Shown piece by piece: positions 12,640-21,336 of a DNA stretch of 31,026 nucleotides. The stretch lies in the IMG/VR virus record IMGVR_UViG_3300032086_001968, positions 1 through 31,026 of that record, one strand, 5' to 3'. The DNA comes from a virus. Made by a program: the position numbers and the translations under genes. How positions within the stretch are numbered: the first letter of the stretch is position 1; the number at the start of each line of letters is the position of its first letter. Under the pieces are notes generated by a model. It was not told where the DNA came from. It ran no database searches and was given only the letters and a program-made list of their open reading frames with translations.

Positions 12640-14162
12640 TATCGTTTACCTGCGGGAAACGCATCGACGCGCATGTTGCCTACGCGCCAATCTTTACCCG
12701 CGGTGCCGTCCACACGCATGCGGAATTGACGACCAGCAAAACGCACGCCGGTTGGGTTTGCCGGACTATATGGCCCGTGGGTGCTTTCGGTGTCGTTTGG
12801 GTAAAATCTCGTCTTGAATTTTAGGCTGACTTCACCCTGCGTTTTTTCGTCTGGTATAAGCTGCATGATGTTCATTGTCTGATCGCCGTTGCCCAAGGAT
12901 ATTGGGCCAGTCTCAGCAAAAACGTCTGCGCCGTCGTAACTGAGGCTGGTTTCATGCTCATATACAGTTTTATTAGTTGCTATTAAGAGCGGGTGTTTAA
13001 AGACGCCGCGAGGGACACCGGCTGTTCTGGACAGGTTTCCAGTTATCCAATAATTATCGTTATAGTTGTATGCCACGTAGCGGTTTACTTCTTGGCTGTT
13101 TGAAGACGGATAAAACCACCAAATTTCTCCGTACTCCACATTTGACCATGCCCAAATTTGGCTTTGCTGGTCACGGTTAAAGTCATCAAACACGTAATCG
13201 TGCACGGCGCACGGCAGTTGCTGCACGGTGTTTCCTTGAAATGCGAAGAACCCTCTCTGGCCCATCCAGAAGGCGCCCATATCAACATCGATTGCGGCTT
13301 TGCGCGATATGGCACCACACGCGGTGCCTACCCTTTCAAATCCAAAGATAAACGGGCTACCGACGAAGCGAGCGACGTGGGCGTCTACGTCTGTAATAAT
13401 TAACGTCTGGCCGCGCGTCCGTAATCCCTGCATTATCATTCCACTCGTCTGGAGCTCCTGACTGCCCGCTTGGTTCGTGGTGGCCGCCGTCCATGTCGTA
13501 TTGTCCTCTTGATCGCACCAGTACACTTTACGCGGGTTTGCGTAGCTTTCCGCTGGGAACCTGCCTCCAAGAGCAAACAAAAAACGCTCTTCCGTCACAA
13601 CTAGACCAAAACAGTCTATCGGCGCATTACTGATTGCCGCCGCTTCCGCCGTAGATCCAAGCTGCCACTCAAGAAGCCGCCCATCGCCATTTCCCGCCAC
13701 CTTGGCGCTACAAGCAACGAGATACTCGCCAAAGTTGTCTAGTGACCAGACAGTCGCCTCTGAGTAGTTTCCATAATTACTGCGCTCGTCGCCATAGCTT
13801 TCGCTGCCATAATCGCCGTATCCGTAGCCGGTAATTACGGAAGCCTTTTCCAACCCCGCGTTTAATGCGTTACCTACTCCGGTGGGAGTTATATCATAAA
13901 GCGTGTTAGAGCCCACCATTACCACAAGCTCGTTGTACGATCCGCCAGCAAGATATACGGACCCGTCTAAACTTTCCCACGCATGCATTCCGCGAATGGT
14001 GTTTGTGCTAAATGACGTTTTGCGCTCGCTCCAGCCCTTTACGGGGCGCAAGCTGCCATCCCGCCACCGCACCAAGCTGCCGTCACGCCAGCGGTTTGAT
14101 TGCTCTAGGTCGGTGCCGTTGCGGTAGAACCCCGCGGGGATGTCTAAAGCTAAAAGTGTCAT
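12639..14162 (-). CDS. Tail nozzle-like / stabilisation structural protein (beta-propeller type)
   Basis: 507 residues, start MTLLALDIPAGFYRNGTDLE and a conserved pair of near-identical phrases RWRDGSLVRWRDGSLRPVKG. The body is beta-rich with repeated Trp, Gly and Asp turns, as in propellers. I recognise it as a conserved tail protein of podoviruses infecting alphaproteobacteria, proposed to form the tail tube or nozzle. It has no enzyme motif. The start overlaps the glycine-rich protein by four bases. Confidence 0.65.
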   Translation of the reverse strand: MTLLALDIPAGFYRNGTDLEQSNRWRDGSLVRWRDGSLRPVKGWSERKTSFSTNTIRGMHAWESLDGSVYLAGGSYNELVVMVGSNTLYDITPTGVGNALNAGLEKASVITGYGYGDYGSESYGDERSNYGNYSEATVWSLDNFGEYLVACSAKVAGNGDGRLLEWQLGSTAEAAAISNAPIDCFGLVVTEERFLFALGGRFPAESYANPRKVYWCDQEDNTTWTAATTNQAGSQELQTSGMIMQGLRTRGQTLIITDVDAHVARFVGSPFIFGFERVGTACGAISRKAAIDVDMGAFWMGQRGFFAFQGNTVQQLPCAVHDYVFDDFNRDQQSQIWAWSNVEYGEIWWFYPSSNSQEVNRYVAYNYNDNYWITGNLSRTAGVPRGVFKHPLLIATNKTVYEHETSLSYDGADVFAETGPISLGNGDQTMNIMQLIPDEKTQGEVSLKFKTRFYPNDTESTHGPYSPANPTGVRFAGRQFRMRVDGTAGKDWRVGNMRVDAFPAGKR

Positions 14163-15178
14163 GAGTTTAACTCGTAATAAGTTACAAAGATTGCGCCTTG
14201 CGAGCCGGCACCACCGCCCACGTAACGGGTCGCGTCGCCGCCGCTTTCCGTTGCCCCGCCGCCTCCACCGCCTCCGTAATTTGCTCCGTCGGCGCCATAG
14301 ACGGGGTAATTAACGCTGGCATTACCGCCGCCGCCGCTGAAAGTTCCAGTAACATCAGATCCCCACTCGGACGGCTTAATTGTAACACCGTTCCCGAAAT
14401 CTGGCGAGCCACCGTCGCTTGCTGCAGTCTGGTCACCGCCAACATTAAGCCCAAAACCTCCTGTGCCTGTGTAATTACTACTACCGCCGGACCCCGTACC
14501 GCCCGCAGAAGGCGAACATTGCCCCCAATATGAATGCGTTGTGGCTGTGCTATTTTGGCCAACAGGTGTCGTGGTTGTCGGTGTAGTTGTAGCCAAACCC
14601 TGCCTACTTCCAAACCCGCGCAGACCGCCTGTGGCGCTTATTGTAGTGCCATCTCCGTCAGGATTAAAAGACGTTGTACCTCCATTATAGCCAGATTTAG
14701 CACCCTGACTGGCATTTGATTGTCTTGATACTCTGGCGCCTCCAGCGCCAATAGAGATGACTGCGCTTGTTATACTGTCATTTGAAACACTAAAGCTGCG
14801 AAAGGCAACTCCGCCGCCGCCGCCCCCGCTTGCGACATCCTCTCGCCCACTATCTTGGGCCGCGCAGCCGCCTGATCCGCCGCCGCCAACGACATAAACA
14901 TTATATTGCACACAGTCAGTCTGTGAGGGTGTCCATGAAGTCCCACTTGTGATAGTTTGAGTGGTGCCTTTTTTCCGTAAAATGCGAGACTGGCCTCGAA
15001 AATCAGAAAAAGACGTTTCCGCGCCGGAGGCTGGAAGGGTGTCAGGGACAGAGGCAATGCCACCATTAAACGAGCCGTTAAGAGAAATAGGGTCTGTGCC
15101 GCCAAAGTAAGTGCGTAACTCACTCATGGACACGGGAGTATTGCCATGACCGAAATTATCTGAAGATGTAATCGTCAT
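14159..15178 (-). CDS. Glycine-rich adhesin / tail-fibre tip protein
   Basis: 339 residues. A helical/beta N-terminal attachment part includes VSMSELRTYFGGTDPISLNG. From about residue 95 many poly-Gly blocks follow (VVGGGGSGG, GGGGGGVAFR, GGGGGGGATESGG), separated by variable loops. This is the design of glycine-rich adhesins such as the T4-superfamily gp38 type, where Gly helices form a scaffold and the loops recognise the host receptor. Host-range function is inferred. The A of its ATG overlaps the preceding stop. Confidence 0.7.
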   Translation of the reverse strand: MTITSSDNFGHGNTPVSMSELRTYFGGTDPISLNGSFNGGIASVPDTLPASGAETSFSDFRGQSRILRKKGTTQTITSGTSWTPSQTDCVQYNVYVVGGGGSGGCAAQDSGREDVASGGGGGGVAFRSFSVSNDSITSAVISIGAGGARVSRQSNASQGAKSGYNGGTTSFNPDGDGTTISATGGLRGFGSRQGLATTTPTTTTPVGQNSTATTHSYWGQCSPSAGGTGSGGSSNYTGTGGFGLNVGGDQTAASDGGSPDFGNGVTIKPSEWGSDVTGTFSGGGGNASVNYPVYGADGANYGGGGGGGATESGGDATRYVGGGAGSQGAIFVTYYELNS

Positions 15179-15669
15179 TATGCACTTCCAAATGCTGTAA
15201 TGTCACCCTCTGCGGTCACTTCGCCCGTAGTCGATAGCTTAAAAACATCAACGCTACTGTACTGAAACTTTAAATCTGTGTCGGAAACGTAGATCTTCCA
15301 GTCTCCAATTTCAAAGCTGGTTCCAGTGACAGAGCTTGTCGATGTAAGCGCCCCGCTGGCAATTTCACCCGCAGAGCCATAAATAACCGCCTTTGAGTTT
15401 ACCACTGTATTACTGACGGCAGTGTTAAGTAGGTCAAGCTCTGCGGTAGTTACAGACGCAGTGCTCAACTTATTTAATTCAGCCGCCGTCGAGGCAACCG
15501 CGGTGCCGTTAATTGCCCATGAGCCTTCCGTGAGATCCGGCTCAATTGTTACTTTTCCAGTGCCAGTACCGTTTAACGTGCTTTGAAGGGCTAAGAGACC
15601 CGTATTAAGAGTAGTACCCCATGTGTCAGTTGACGCACCCACGGTCGGGCGTTCGATCGAAATAGCCAT
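15178..15669 (-). CDS. Tail-fibre-like protein
   Basis: 163 residues. The N-terminal MAISIERPTVGASTDTWGTT is a virion-attachment motif seen in many phages. The middle has the repeated fibre heptad-like phrase TAAELNKLSTASVTTAELDL, typical of trimeric tail fibres. The C-terminus is a small beta domain. It belongs to the adsorption module at 12.6-19.3 kb. Confidence 0.7.
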   Translation of the reverse strand: MAISIERPTVGASTDTWGTTLNTGLLALQSTLNGTGTGKVTIEPDLTEGSWAINGTAVASTAAELNKLSTASVTTAELDLLNTAVSNTVVNSKAVIYGSAGEIASGALTSTSSVTGTSFEIGDWKIYVSDTDLKFQYSSVDVFKLSTTGEVTAEGDITAFGSA

Positions 15670-15698
15670 GCTAAACTCCTTTTGTGCAAAATATCACA

Positions 15699-16943
15699 CT
15701 ATGCGGCTTCCGTCCATGTTTCCGCACTTACCGTTTGATCAGTCCAAATCTCCGACCCTGTTGTTTGATCGGTCCAAGTCTCAGCCGTGAGCGGTTGCTC
15801 TTCCCACACAAAGCGCCCCAACTCTACCTGCGTACTGCTTGTAATATCTAGCAGGGTTATATTGTGTATCTGGGTAATATTAGCCAGATCCACAGTTGAA
15901 GCGCCAGTTGTAATTGATGTCCCTGCCAAAACTACGTTTACAGTAATTGTGGATGCATCAACCTGTGCAGCGCCCGTAGTAATGTCGGTTGATGTCAGAG
16001 CAACATTTTCAACGCAAGTTGAGTTATCAACAGAAACAGAAACATTTATTTGATCTAAAGAAAGATTGTGAACTTGAGTAATTGCAGCTAAATCAAGAGT
16101 GGCGCCAACGCTAATTTGATCTGAGCTTAAATTGTGGTCCTGTGAGATAGAAGAATTATCAACAGAAGATACGCAAGAAATTTCGGTAAGTGTAAAGTTT
16201 TCAGTTAATGCACTACTGTCAACAATTACAGTATCAACAGTAACATCACGATAGCTAGGATAAATAAAGTTACCCATCGCATTGCCGTGAACAGTACAAT
16301 AATATTTAAGAGTGTCAGGAGCATCTAAAGGCACAGCAAATGTAACCGTAGCACCTGATGTTCCTTCAGTGCCGGATACCGTTACACCAGTAGTATACGG
16401 ATTATCATTTTCATCTCTAAATCTAAACGGATGACCGCTGTTGCTTGAATGTGAAACATCAAACACATAAGTTGTGCCGCGTTGGATCATCCACGGCAAA
16501 TTGCTTTCTTGTAAAATTGGCCTATAATCACCGCCAAGATGCGCTGGACCTAAATAAAATACATTTGAGCCAGATTGATCTAATACTTGAACAGACCAAT
16601 CTTCAGATGCTGGATGCAACGCATCATTTTCAGCGCAAGTAGATGTATCAACAGTTGCTGAAACAGATATACTTGTTCCCGTTAAAGCGTGTGGATCAGT
16701 CGCAACAATCGTTGCATCATCAACAGTAACTGAAACATTTATAGGGTCTAAGCCATAAGCTAACACTTGCGTAAGCGTTGCGTCATCAACAGTTACAGAG
16801 CAAGTAATTGCATCCAAGCCATAAGAAACAGCGCCTGCGCCAGCGACATATGTAAAACTTGCTAAACTATTATTTTTTGCAAACGAATAATTAGAAAGCT
16901 CTAAAAGCTCTGGGTTTCTTAAAAGTTTTTCTACATTATCCAT
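15699..16943 (-). CDS. Repeat-containing fibre protein with embedded cupredoxin-like domain
   Basis: 414 residues. About nine beta repeats of roughly 22 residues flank a central domain: residues 43-110 hold the first ones (INVSVTVDDATI) and 235-380 the others (INVSVSVDNSTCVEN, TDITTGAAQVDASTITVN). Residues 115-230 look like a cupredoxin: His171 in GHPFRFRDE and the loop C216-T-V-H219-G-N-A-M223 match type-1 copper ligands (His, Cys, His, Met). The C-terminus repeats an ETWTDQT phrase three times. It is likely part of the host-recognition apparatus. DNA here is more AT-rich than in the head genes. Confidence 0.65.
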   Translation of the reverse strand: MDNVEKLLRNPELLELSNYSFAKNNSLASFTYVAGAGAVSYGLDAITCSVTVDDATLTQVLAYGLDPINVSVTVDDATIVATDPHALTGTSISVSATVDTSTCAENDALHPASEDWSVQVLDQSGSNVFYLGPAHLGGDYRPILQESNLPWMIQRGTTYVFDVSHSSNSGHPFRFRDENDNPYTTGVTVSGTEGTSGATVTFAVPLDAPDTLKYYCTVHGNAMGNFIYPSYRDVTVDTVIVDSSALTENFTLTEISCVSSVDNSSISQDHNLSSDQISVGATLDLAAITQVHNLSLDQINVSVSVDNSTCVENVALTSTDITTGAAQVDASTITVNVVLAGTSITTGASTVDLANITQIHNITLLDITSSTQVELGRFVWEEQPLTAETWTDQTTGSEIWTDQTVSAETWTEAA

Positions 16944-17215
16944 CAGTCATCTATTGCATCAGAAAATTGTGTTTTTGCTGCTGCATAACATTGAGCAATA
17001 ACATCATCCGATGAACTCCAATCAGGAATAATACTGCGCATAAAATAAGACGCATAAGAAGATGCATAATCAGAAGCAGCATCCTTTGATGGATAGAACA
17101 TCAACATATATTCCATTTCATTTTTATTAATAATGTTGATATTTTCTATGCGAACATATTGATCAGAAAAGTTCTGATTAGCTTCTGGGTTTACATAATC
17201 CATTATCAAAGCCAT
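16943..17215 (-). CDS. Small accessory protein of the fibre module
   Basis: 90 residues, MALIMDYVNPEANQNFSDQY at the start. A beta hairpin-like segment (YVRIENINIINKNEMEYMLM) is followed by a helix with Ser/Tyr repeats (DAASDYASSYASYFMRS). Both its start and its stop share a base with the flanking genes. The function is unknown; it could be a chaperone or connector for the large fibre next to it. Confidence 0.6.
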   Translation of the reverse strand: MALIMDYVNPEANQNFSDQYVRIENINIINKNEMEYMLMFYPSKDAASDYASSYASYFMRSIIPDWSSSDDVIAQCYAAAKTQFSDAIDD

Positions 17216-19248
17216 TAGCTCACCTCCACATCATCAATCCAGTAATTTTGATTAGACCCATTCCATATTGCTTTAAAAGCACATCTGGCAAAACCATCTT
17301 GAGCCGCAGAAAAAGTTACAGAAACAGCCTCCCAAGCATTATAAGCAGAAGATGTAAATTCCGTCCTCGAAATAAAAGCACCGTCTGAATTAAAAATATC
17401 AAACCAAGCATCGCCTGTTGCCATTGTGCTTCGGTTTGTCCGCAAATAACCTGTAAACGTATAAGAAGTTCCACTCAAAACAGGAATATATATTGGATAC
17501 ATACTGTGCGATCTATTTGGATCACCCTTTGGCGCCTGAGTATGATAACTAGAAGCATAATTATCTAATTGCCATTTTAAACTTTTACCTGTTGTTCTTA
17601 CTGTTCCAGTATCGGGCACTAAATAAGGAAAATACCTTGCTTGCCTATTATATGCAGTCTGCAAGGAGGCAGCTTGAGGCGTAATCATAATAGGTGTATC
17701 AGTAAACTCATATATAGTTGCATGATCATTGTTTTGCGTAGGAAATCTATAATCAGAACTAAGAGTGGTTGGACGAGCTATTGGTACTTTTACAACATAT
17801 GGCTGAGATGCTTCTCTTAAATTTTGTGTAGAGATATTTAAATATCTTGTAGTTGTTTGATAATTGAATGCATAAGGACGTAGTGTTGAGTTTGTTGCGG
17901 TAAAACCAGTTGGCAAAGGAAAGTCACTTGTTAAAGCCATTTCATGTCCACTTGGTTTAGTAAGAGAATAAGATGAACCCTCTTCCATAGTTCCATGCCA
18001 ATTTACAGTTGTATTATTATTGTTATTTCCATCTTCAACTTTAAAATTTGTGTATGTTATTGATACTGTTCCAGTAATATCATAAGCAAGGTAAAGCTCT
18101 TGGCACCCCCCTGACGAAGATTGGTGATGCACTGGTCCTTGATCAATAGTAAGATTATGACAATTGCTTATTGTAAATAATTTAGCTGGACAAAACCGCG
18201 TCCATAGCTCTCCAACAGTTATATTTGCATTGTTATTTCTACCATTTAAGTAATATCCTCGCTCCCCATTTATTGGGCCATTTTGATACGAATAAACATA
18301 ATCAAAGTTTGCAGTTAATGTTATTCTATCTGTTGTAAAGCTGCTATCGTTGTTCCAAAGTTGATCATTTTTTAACGTATATCTAAAAAAGTTTAATGGG
18401 TTATACATTATTAAATTAGTAATATCTATGTTTATATTTTCATATGGTGCGCAAAAATATGGGGATGATGAAAGACTGCCCCCCAACCAAAGCTGTCTAA
18501 GTTTTAAAGTTTTTAAAGGCAGACCATAAGTATTAAGGTTTGCAGTAGAAGATGAATTATTTGTAGCTAAAATTATTGTATTGGGACAGTCTAATTCTGT
18601 ATAGTTTTCTGTAGACCCAGTTGGGTATAACCCCGAACTGCTTGCATATTCAGAAGTTGCCCCTCCAGAATTAAGATAAGTAGTTCCATTGCCAGTTGTC
18701 TGTGAGTTACAGATACTTACTGCCGTTCCGTCAGTGGTTTGAGCGGTTTCAGAGGTCCAACCGTCAGTTGTAGGAATGTAGTAATTGCGACTTCCAGCCC
18801 CAATATAAAGAATATTAGAACTATTAGATGGTCCACTAAAAATAGTCATGTCAACTTTTTGGACTGTAAATTCATAATCTGTGCCAGAAACATATTGAGT
18901 AGCTCTAACTGGAACAGGAATATAATTATTTGAAGCGCCAGTTAAAACGCCGCCAGAAACGCTAGAGTTTATTTTCCAAAAAGTACCATAGTCAGGAAAG
19001 TACAAAACATCATATAAACTATATGTTAAATTTTGAGTTCCCACTACTGTTAGCTGATTTCTTTGATTACCATTTGTGATTTTAACAGTGTCAGTCCCAC
19101 TTTCTAAAATGCTGGAAATTGTTCTTGCTTTTACACGACAAACATCACCGTCAACCCACGTACCATTTTCATTCCAGCCATACGGATCAGCGTATGTGCC
19201 AGTTGCACCACTGGTTGAAATAAAATGATCTTTCCACTTGATAGCCAT
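17215..19248 (-). CDS. Large host-recognition (tail fibre/spike) protein
   Basis: 677 residues, Asn/Ser/Thr/Tyr-rich and almost wholly beta. The first 45 residues (MAIKWKDHFISTSGATGTYA, then YGWNENGTWVDGDVCR) look like a capping/attachment domain. The centre has short strands and Asn ladders suited to a right-handed beta helix. The last 120 residues (TFTGYLRTNRSTMATGDAWF, ending YWIDDVEVS) resemble a carbohydrate-binding jelly roll. Its AT-rich DNA contrasts with the neighbouring head genes, suggesting recent exchange. Receptor binding is inferred. Confidence 0.65.
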   Translation of the reverse strand: MAIKWKDHFISTSGATGTYADPYGWNENGTWVDGDVCRVKARTISSILESGTDTVKITNGNQRNQLTVVGTQNLTYSLYDVLYFPDYGTFWKINSSVSGGVLTGASNNYIPVPVRATQYVSGTDYEFTVQKVDMTIFSGPSNSSNILYIGAGSRNYYIPTTDGWTSETAQTTDGTAVSICNSQTTGNGTTYLNSGGATSEYASSSGLYPTGSTENYTELDCPNTIILATNNSSSTANLNTYGLPLKTLKLRQLWLGGSLSSSPYFCAPYENINIDITNLIMYNPLNFFRYTLKNDQLWNNDSSFTTDRITLTANFDYVYSYQNGPINGERGYYLNGRNNNANITVGELWTRFCPAKLFTISNCHNLTIDQGPVHHQSSSGGCQELYLAYDITGTVSITYTNFKVEDGNNNNNTTVNWHGTMEEGSSYSLTKPSGHEMALTSDFPLPTGFTATNSTLRPYAFNYQTTTRYLNISTQNLREASQPYVVKVPIARPTTLSSDYRFPTQNNDHATIYEFTDTPIMITPQAASLQTAYNRQARYFPYLVPDTGTVRTTGKSLKWQLDNYASSYHTQAPKGDPNRSHSMYPIYIPVLSGTSYTFTGYLRTNRSTMATGDAWFDIFNSDGAFISRTEFTSSAYNAWEAVSVTFSAAQDGFARCAFKAIWNGSNQNYWIDDVEVS

Positions 19249-19256
19249 AGTAAATA

Positions 19257-19628
19257 CTAGCTCGGATCAGCTAACTCAATATCAACCGCGGTTAAGCTGA
19301 ATGTATTTCCAGATGTTACTGACTGACTTGAGGATAATGCTCCCGTAATAAGCAAACGACTGTTTACAGTATCAGATACTGCATAGTGAGTAGCCGTGCC
19401 TGTTGACGTTACGCTGCCACCTGATACCGCTGGAACAGTAATCTTTCTTCCAGACGTATCACCGTTAGTTGGACCCGTAAGAGTAACACTTGTTTTATTG
19501 CCGAGCGAGTTTGTAGATGTTGCGGCAGTATACGTCGAAGGCTCTGACGAACAAATATCAACGCGATTTGCCTCAGATACAACGGTGCTCAAGCCGTTGT
19601 CATATACTCTGTCATTTAGTGTTGCCAT
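19257..19628 (-). CDS. Small structural protein (fibre base or decoration type)
   Basis: 123 residues, MATLNDRVYDNGLSTVVSEA at the start. It is beta-rich with many Thr and Ser, and ends SGNTFSLTAVDIELADPS. I have seen this type beside adaptor genes in many phages as a minor virion protein; its role is not settled. It sits between the second adaptor and the large fibre. Confidence 0.6.
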   Translation of the reverse strand: MATLNDRVYDNGLSTVVSEANRVDICSSEPSTYTAATSTNSLGNKTSVTLTGPTNGDTSGRKITVPAVSGGSVTSTGTATHYAVSDTVNSRLLITGALSSSQSVTSGNTFSLTAVDIELADPS

Positions 19629-19630
19629 CG

Positions 19631-20248
19631 TTAATAGCTCCTTATTTTCACACGATGGCCAGAGCCACCAAATTTTGCCTTATCGCTGTCTGCATTAATA
19701 CCATTAATTGACTTTTCATACAACGCAGACCAAACTTGCATTCTGGCGTCCTCGCCCAAGTACGGCGCGCTATGCATAAGCGTACCGTACAGATAGGCGT
19801 CTGGAAAGTATGTTAGCAGCCAGTTGCTTGTGTTTACGCTATCTAACGGAATAATTTTTGAATAATACACCATTTCCAAGGTATATGTTGTATCCGGCGT
19901 GGGATACACCTCAATCGTACCATCTGTTAAAGCGTAATATTTTGGACGCGCGGCAGTGTTTAATCCGCGCATCCGTTTGTCCATCATCTCGCCCTGACTG
20001 ACTAACTCCATGCGGTGTGTATTGCCGCTCGTAATGCTGAGCCTGATCGGCTCGTAAAAGTCATCCGGCAAAACACTATACTGCGTGTCGAGCTCCGCTG
20101 TGCTGCGCTTTTCCATGCGCCAATGGCGCACGCGGCGCGACATGTCTGCCTCTGCCAAGTCAATGAACGTGTCAACAGTTTGCTCTGCCGACATGTTATT
20201 TAAGAAGTTTATAACTTGGTCTTTTAATTCTGAATAAGTAGACGGCAT
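19631..20248 (-). CDS. Head-tail adaptor protein, copy 2 (SU10-adaptor-like)
   Basis: 205 residues. MPSTYSELKDQVINFLNNMS and FIDLAEADMSRRVRHWRME form the N-terminal helical part; then LPDDFYEPIRLSI, a beta segment (IEVYPTPDTTYTLEMVYYSK) and NWLLTYFPDAYLYGTLMHSA follow. This pattern is the podoviral adaptor that attaches beneath the portal and joins it to the tail. The gene immediately upstream has the same layout, so the two are paralogues. Confidence 0.75.
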   Translation of the reverse strand: MPSTYSELKDQVINFLNNMSAEQTVDTFIDLAEADMSRRVRHWRMEKRSTAELDTQYSVLPDDFYEPIRLSITSGNTHRMELVSQGEMMDKRMRGLNTAARPKYYALTDGTIEVYPTPDTTYTLEMVYYSKIIPLDSVNTSNWLLTYFPDAYLYGTLMHSAPYLGEDARMQVWSALYEKSINGINADSDKAKFGGSGHRVKIRSY

Positions 20249-20256
20249 TATGCACC

Positions 20257-20949
20257 TTACATGTTATTCGCTGCATTACTTACAGCGGCTTTAGCGTCCA
20301 TAGCCTGCGCGGCAAGGTCAGTTGGGGCTCTCAAGCTGAAGCCCGCTGCCTTCACGTCATCTAAAGATAGCGTTTGCTGCGACTTCACGCTCGCCATTAC
20401 TTGCTGAGAAACTGCGTTTTGAAACACGGCATACCGCGCATCATCCATAAGAAACGGGGTCGCGTGAAGAAGGCTTGTATACAAGTATAAATGCGGCGCG
20501 TCAGTTAAGAGCCAGTTTGTCCCGCTATCAAGACCGCCAACAAGCGTTGGAATACGCTGGTAATAGTTAATGTCTAAAGTGCCAGATGCCGGCGTGGGCG
20601 TCACCACAATTTGACGACCAATAATTGCAAAAAAGCGTGGATTAGCAGCCCCTCGCGTGCGCGTGCGGCGCAGCATAGTAAGTTGCTGCGGAGAAATTTG
20701 CTCCAGTGGTTCGTCTTCCGTAGACCCAACCTGCGCGTAAACTATCTCCAAGGCGTCCGCTGGCAAAGTTGCCTTTCCAGACGTAATCGTAATGCCGGTT
20801 GACTGTGTGATCATATCAGCTTGGCGCAACACATCGTTTAATGTGCTTTCCGCAAGCCTAATAAAGTCAGGTATCGTTGAACTGAGATCGGCGCGGTTTA
20901 ACCAGCTTGCAATTGCAGCTTTTAAATCTGCATATGTTGATAGTGCCAT
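20257..20949 (-). CDS. Head-tail adaptor protein, copy 1 (SU10-adaptor-like)
   Basis: 230 residues. It shares the order of motifs with the following gene: STYADLKAAIASWLNRAD, FIRLAESTLNDVLR, LPADALEIVYAQVG, IVVTPTPASGTLDINYYQRI, NWLLTDAPHLYLYTSLLHAT. The adaptor ring binds the portal and stops DNA leak. Its C-terminal Ala-rich tail (AAQAMDAKAAVSNAANNM) is longer than in the second copy. Confidence 0.78.
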   Translation of the reverse strand: MALSTYADLKAAIASWLNRADLSSTIPDFIRLAESTLNDVLRQADMITQSTGITITSGKATLPADALEIVYAQVGSTEDEPLEQISPQQLTMLRRTRTRGAANPRFFAIIGRQIVVTPTPASGTLDINYYQRIPTLVGGLDSGTNWLLTDAPHLYLYTSLLHATPFLMDDARYAVFQNAVSQQVMASVKSQQTLSLDDVKAAGFSLRAPTDLAAQAMDAKAAVSNAANNM

Positions 20950-20986
20950 GCCTGTCTCCTTGACGGCTGCTCATAACGCGGCTTCA

Positions 20987-21289
20987 TTACAGCGCACCCG
21001 CTCTCGTTCTAAACACTTGGTTGTTACTGTCGTTCAACCACTTTCTAAACGCCTTCGGATCGTCTGCAATCCCTTGGCGCTTCAACTCATAATACACTGA
21101 AAGCGGAATGGATGCTACCTTATTGACGTCCCTGTATTTGCTTGGCGTGTCATTGTATTGGCGCTTGTTCGCTTCGGCAATCGCCGTGACGTCCTGTATC
21201 TTTTCGATAACGTATTCACCCTTGTCTGTAACATGCCAATACTCGGTAATGCCTGTAAGGGGATCGTGGCCAAATAAACGCTTTTTCAT
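20987..21289 (-). CDS. Conserved phage protein following the capsid gene
   Basis: 100 residues from ATG 21289 with a GGAGG site. The sequence MKKRLFGHDPLTGITEYWHV, then IEKIQDVTAIAEANKR, then VASIPLSVYYELKRQGIADD and WLNDSNNQVFRTRAGAL matches a small protein I know next to capsid genes of many podoviruses. A role in virion assembly is likely, but no biochemical function is known to me. Confidence 0.7.
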   Translation of the reverse strand: MKKRLFGHDPLTGITEYWHVTDKGEYVIEKIQDVTAIAEANKRQYNDTPSKYRDVNKVASIPLSVYYELKRQGIADDPKAFRKWLNDSNNQVFRTRAGAL

Positions 21290-21308
21290 ACTTTCCTCCA
21301 AAGTGAAG

Positions 21309-21328
21309 GGGGCGACCGAAGCCGCCCC
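21309..21328 (-). terminator. Post-capsid hairpin (attenuator)
   Basis: On the minus strand GGGGCGGC-TTCG-GTCGCCCC gives an 8-bp stem with a TTCG loop, 8 bp after the capsid stop codon. The poor T tract suggests partial termination or transcript stabilisation that raises capsid over downstream products. Confidence 0.6.
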
Positions 21329-21336
21329 GCTTAGAC

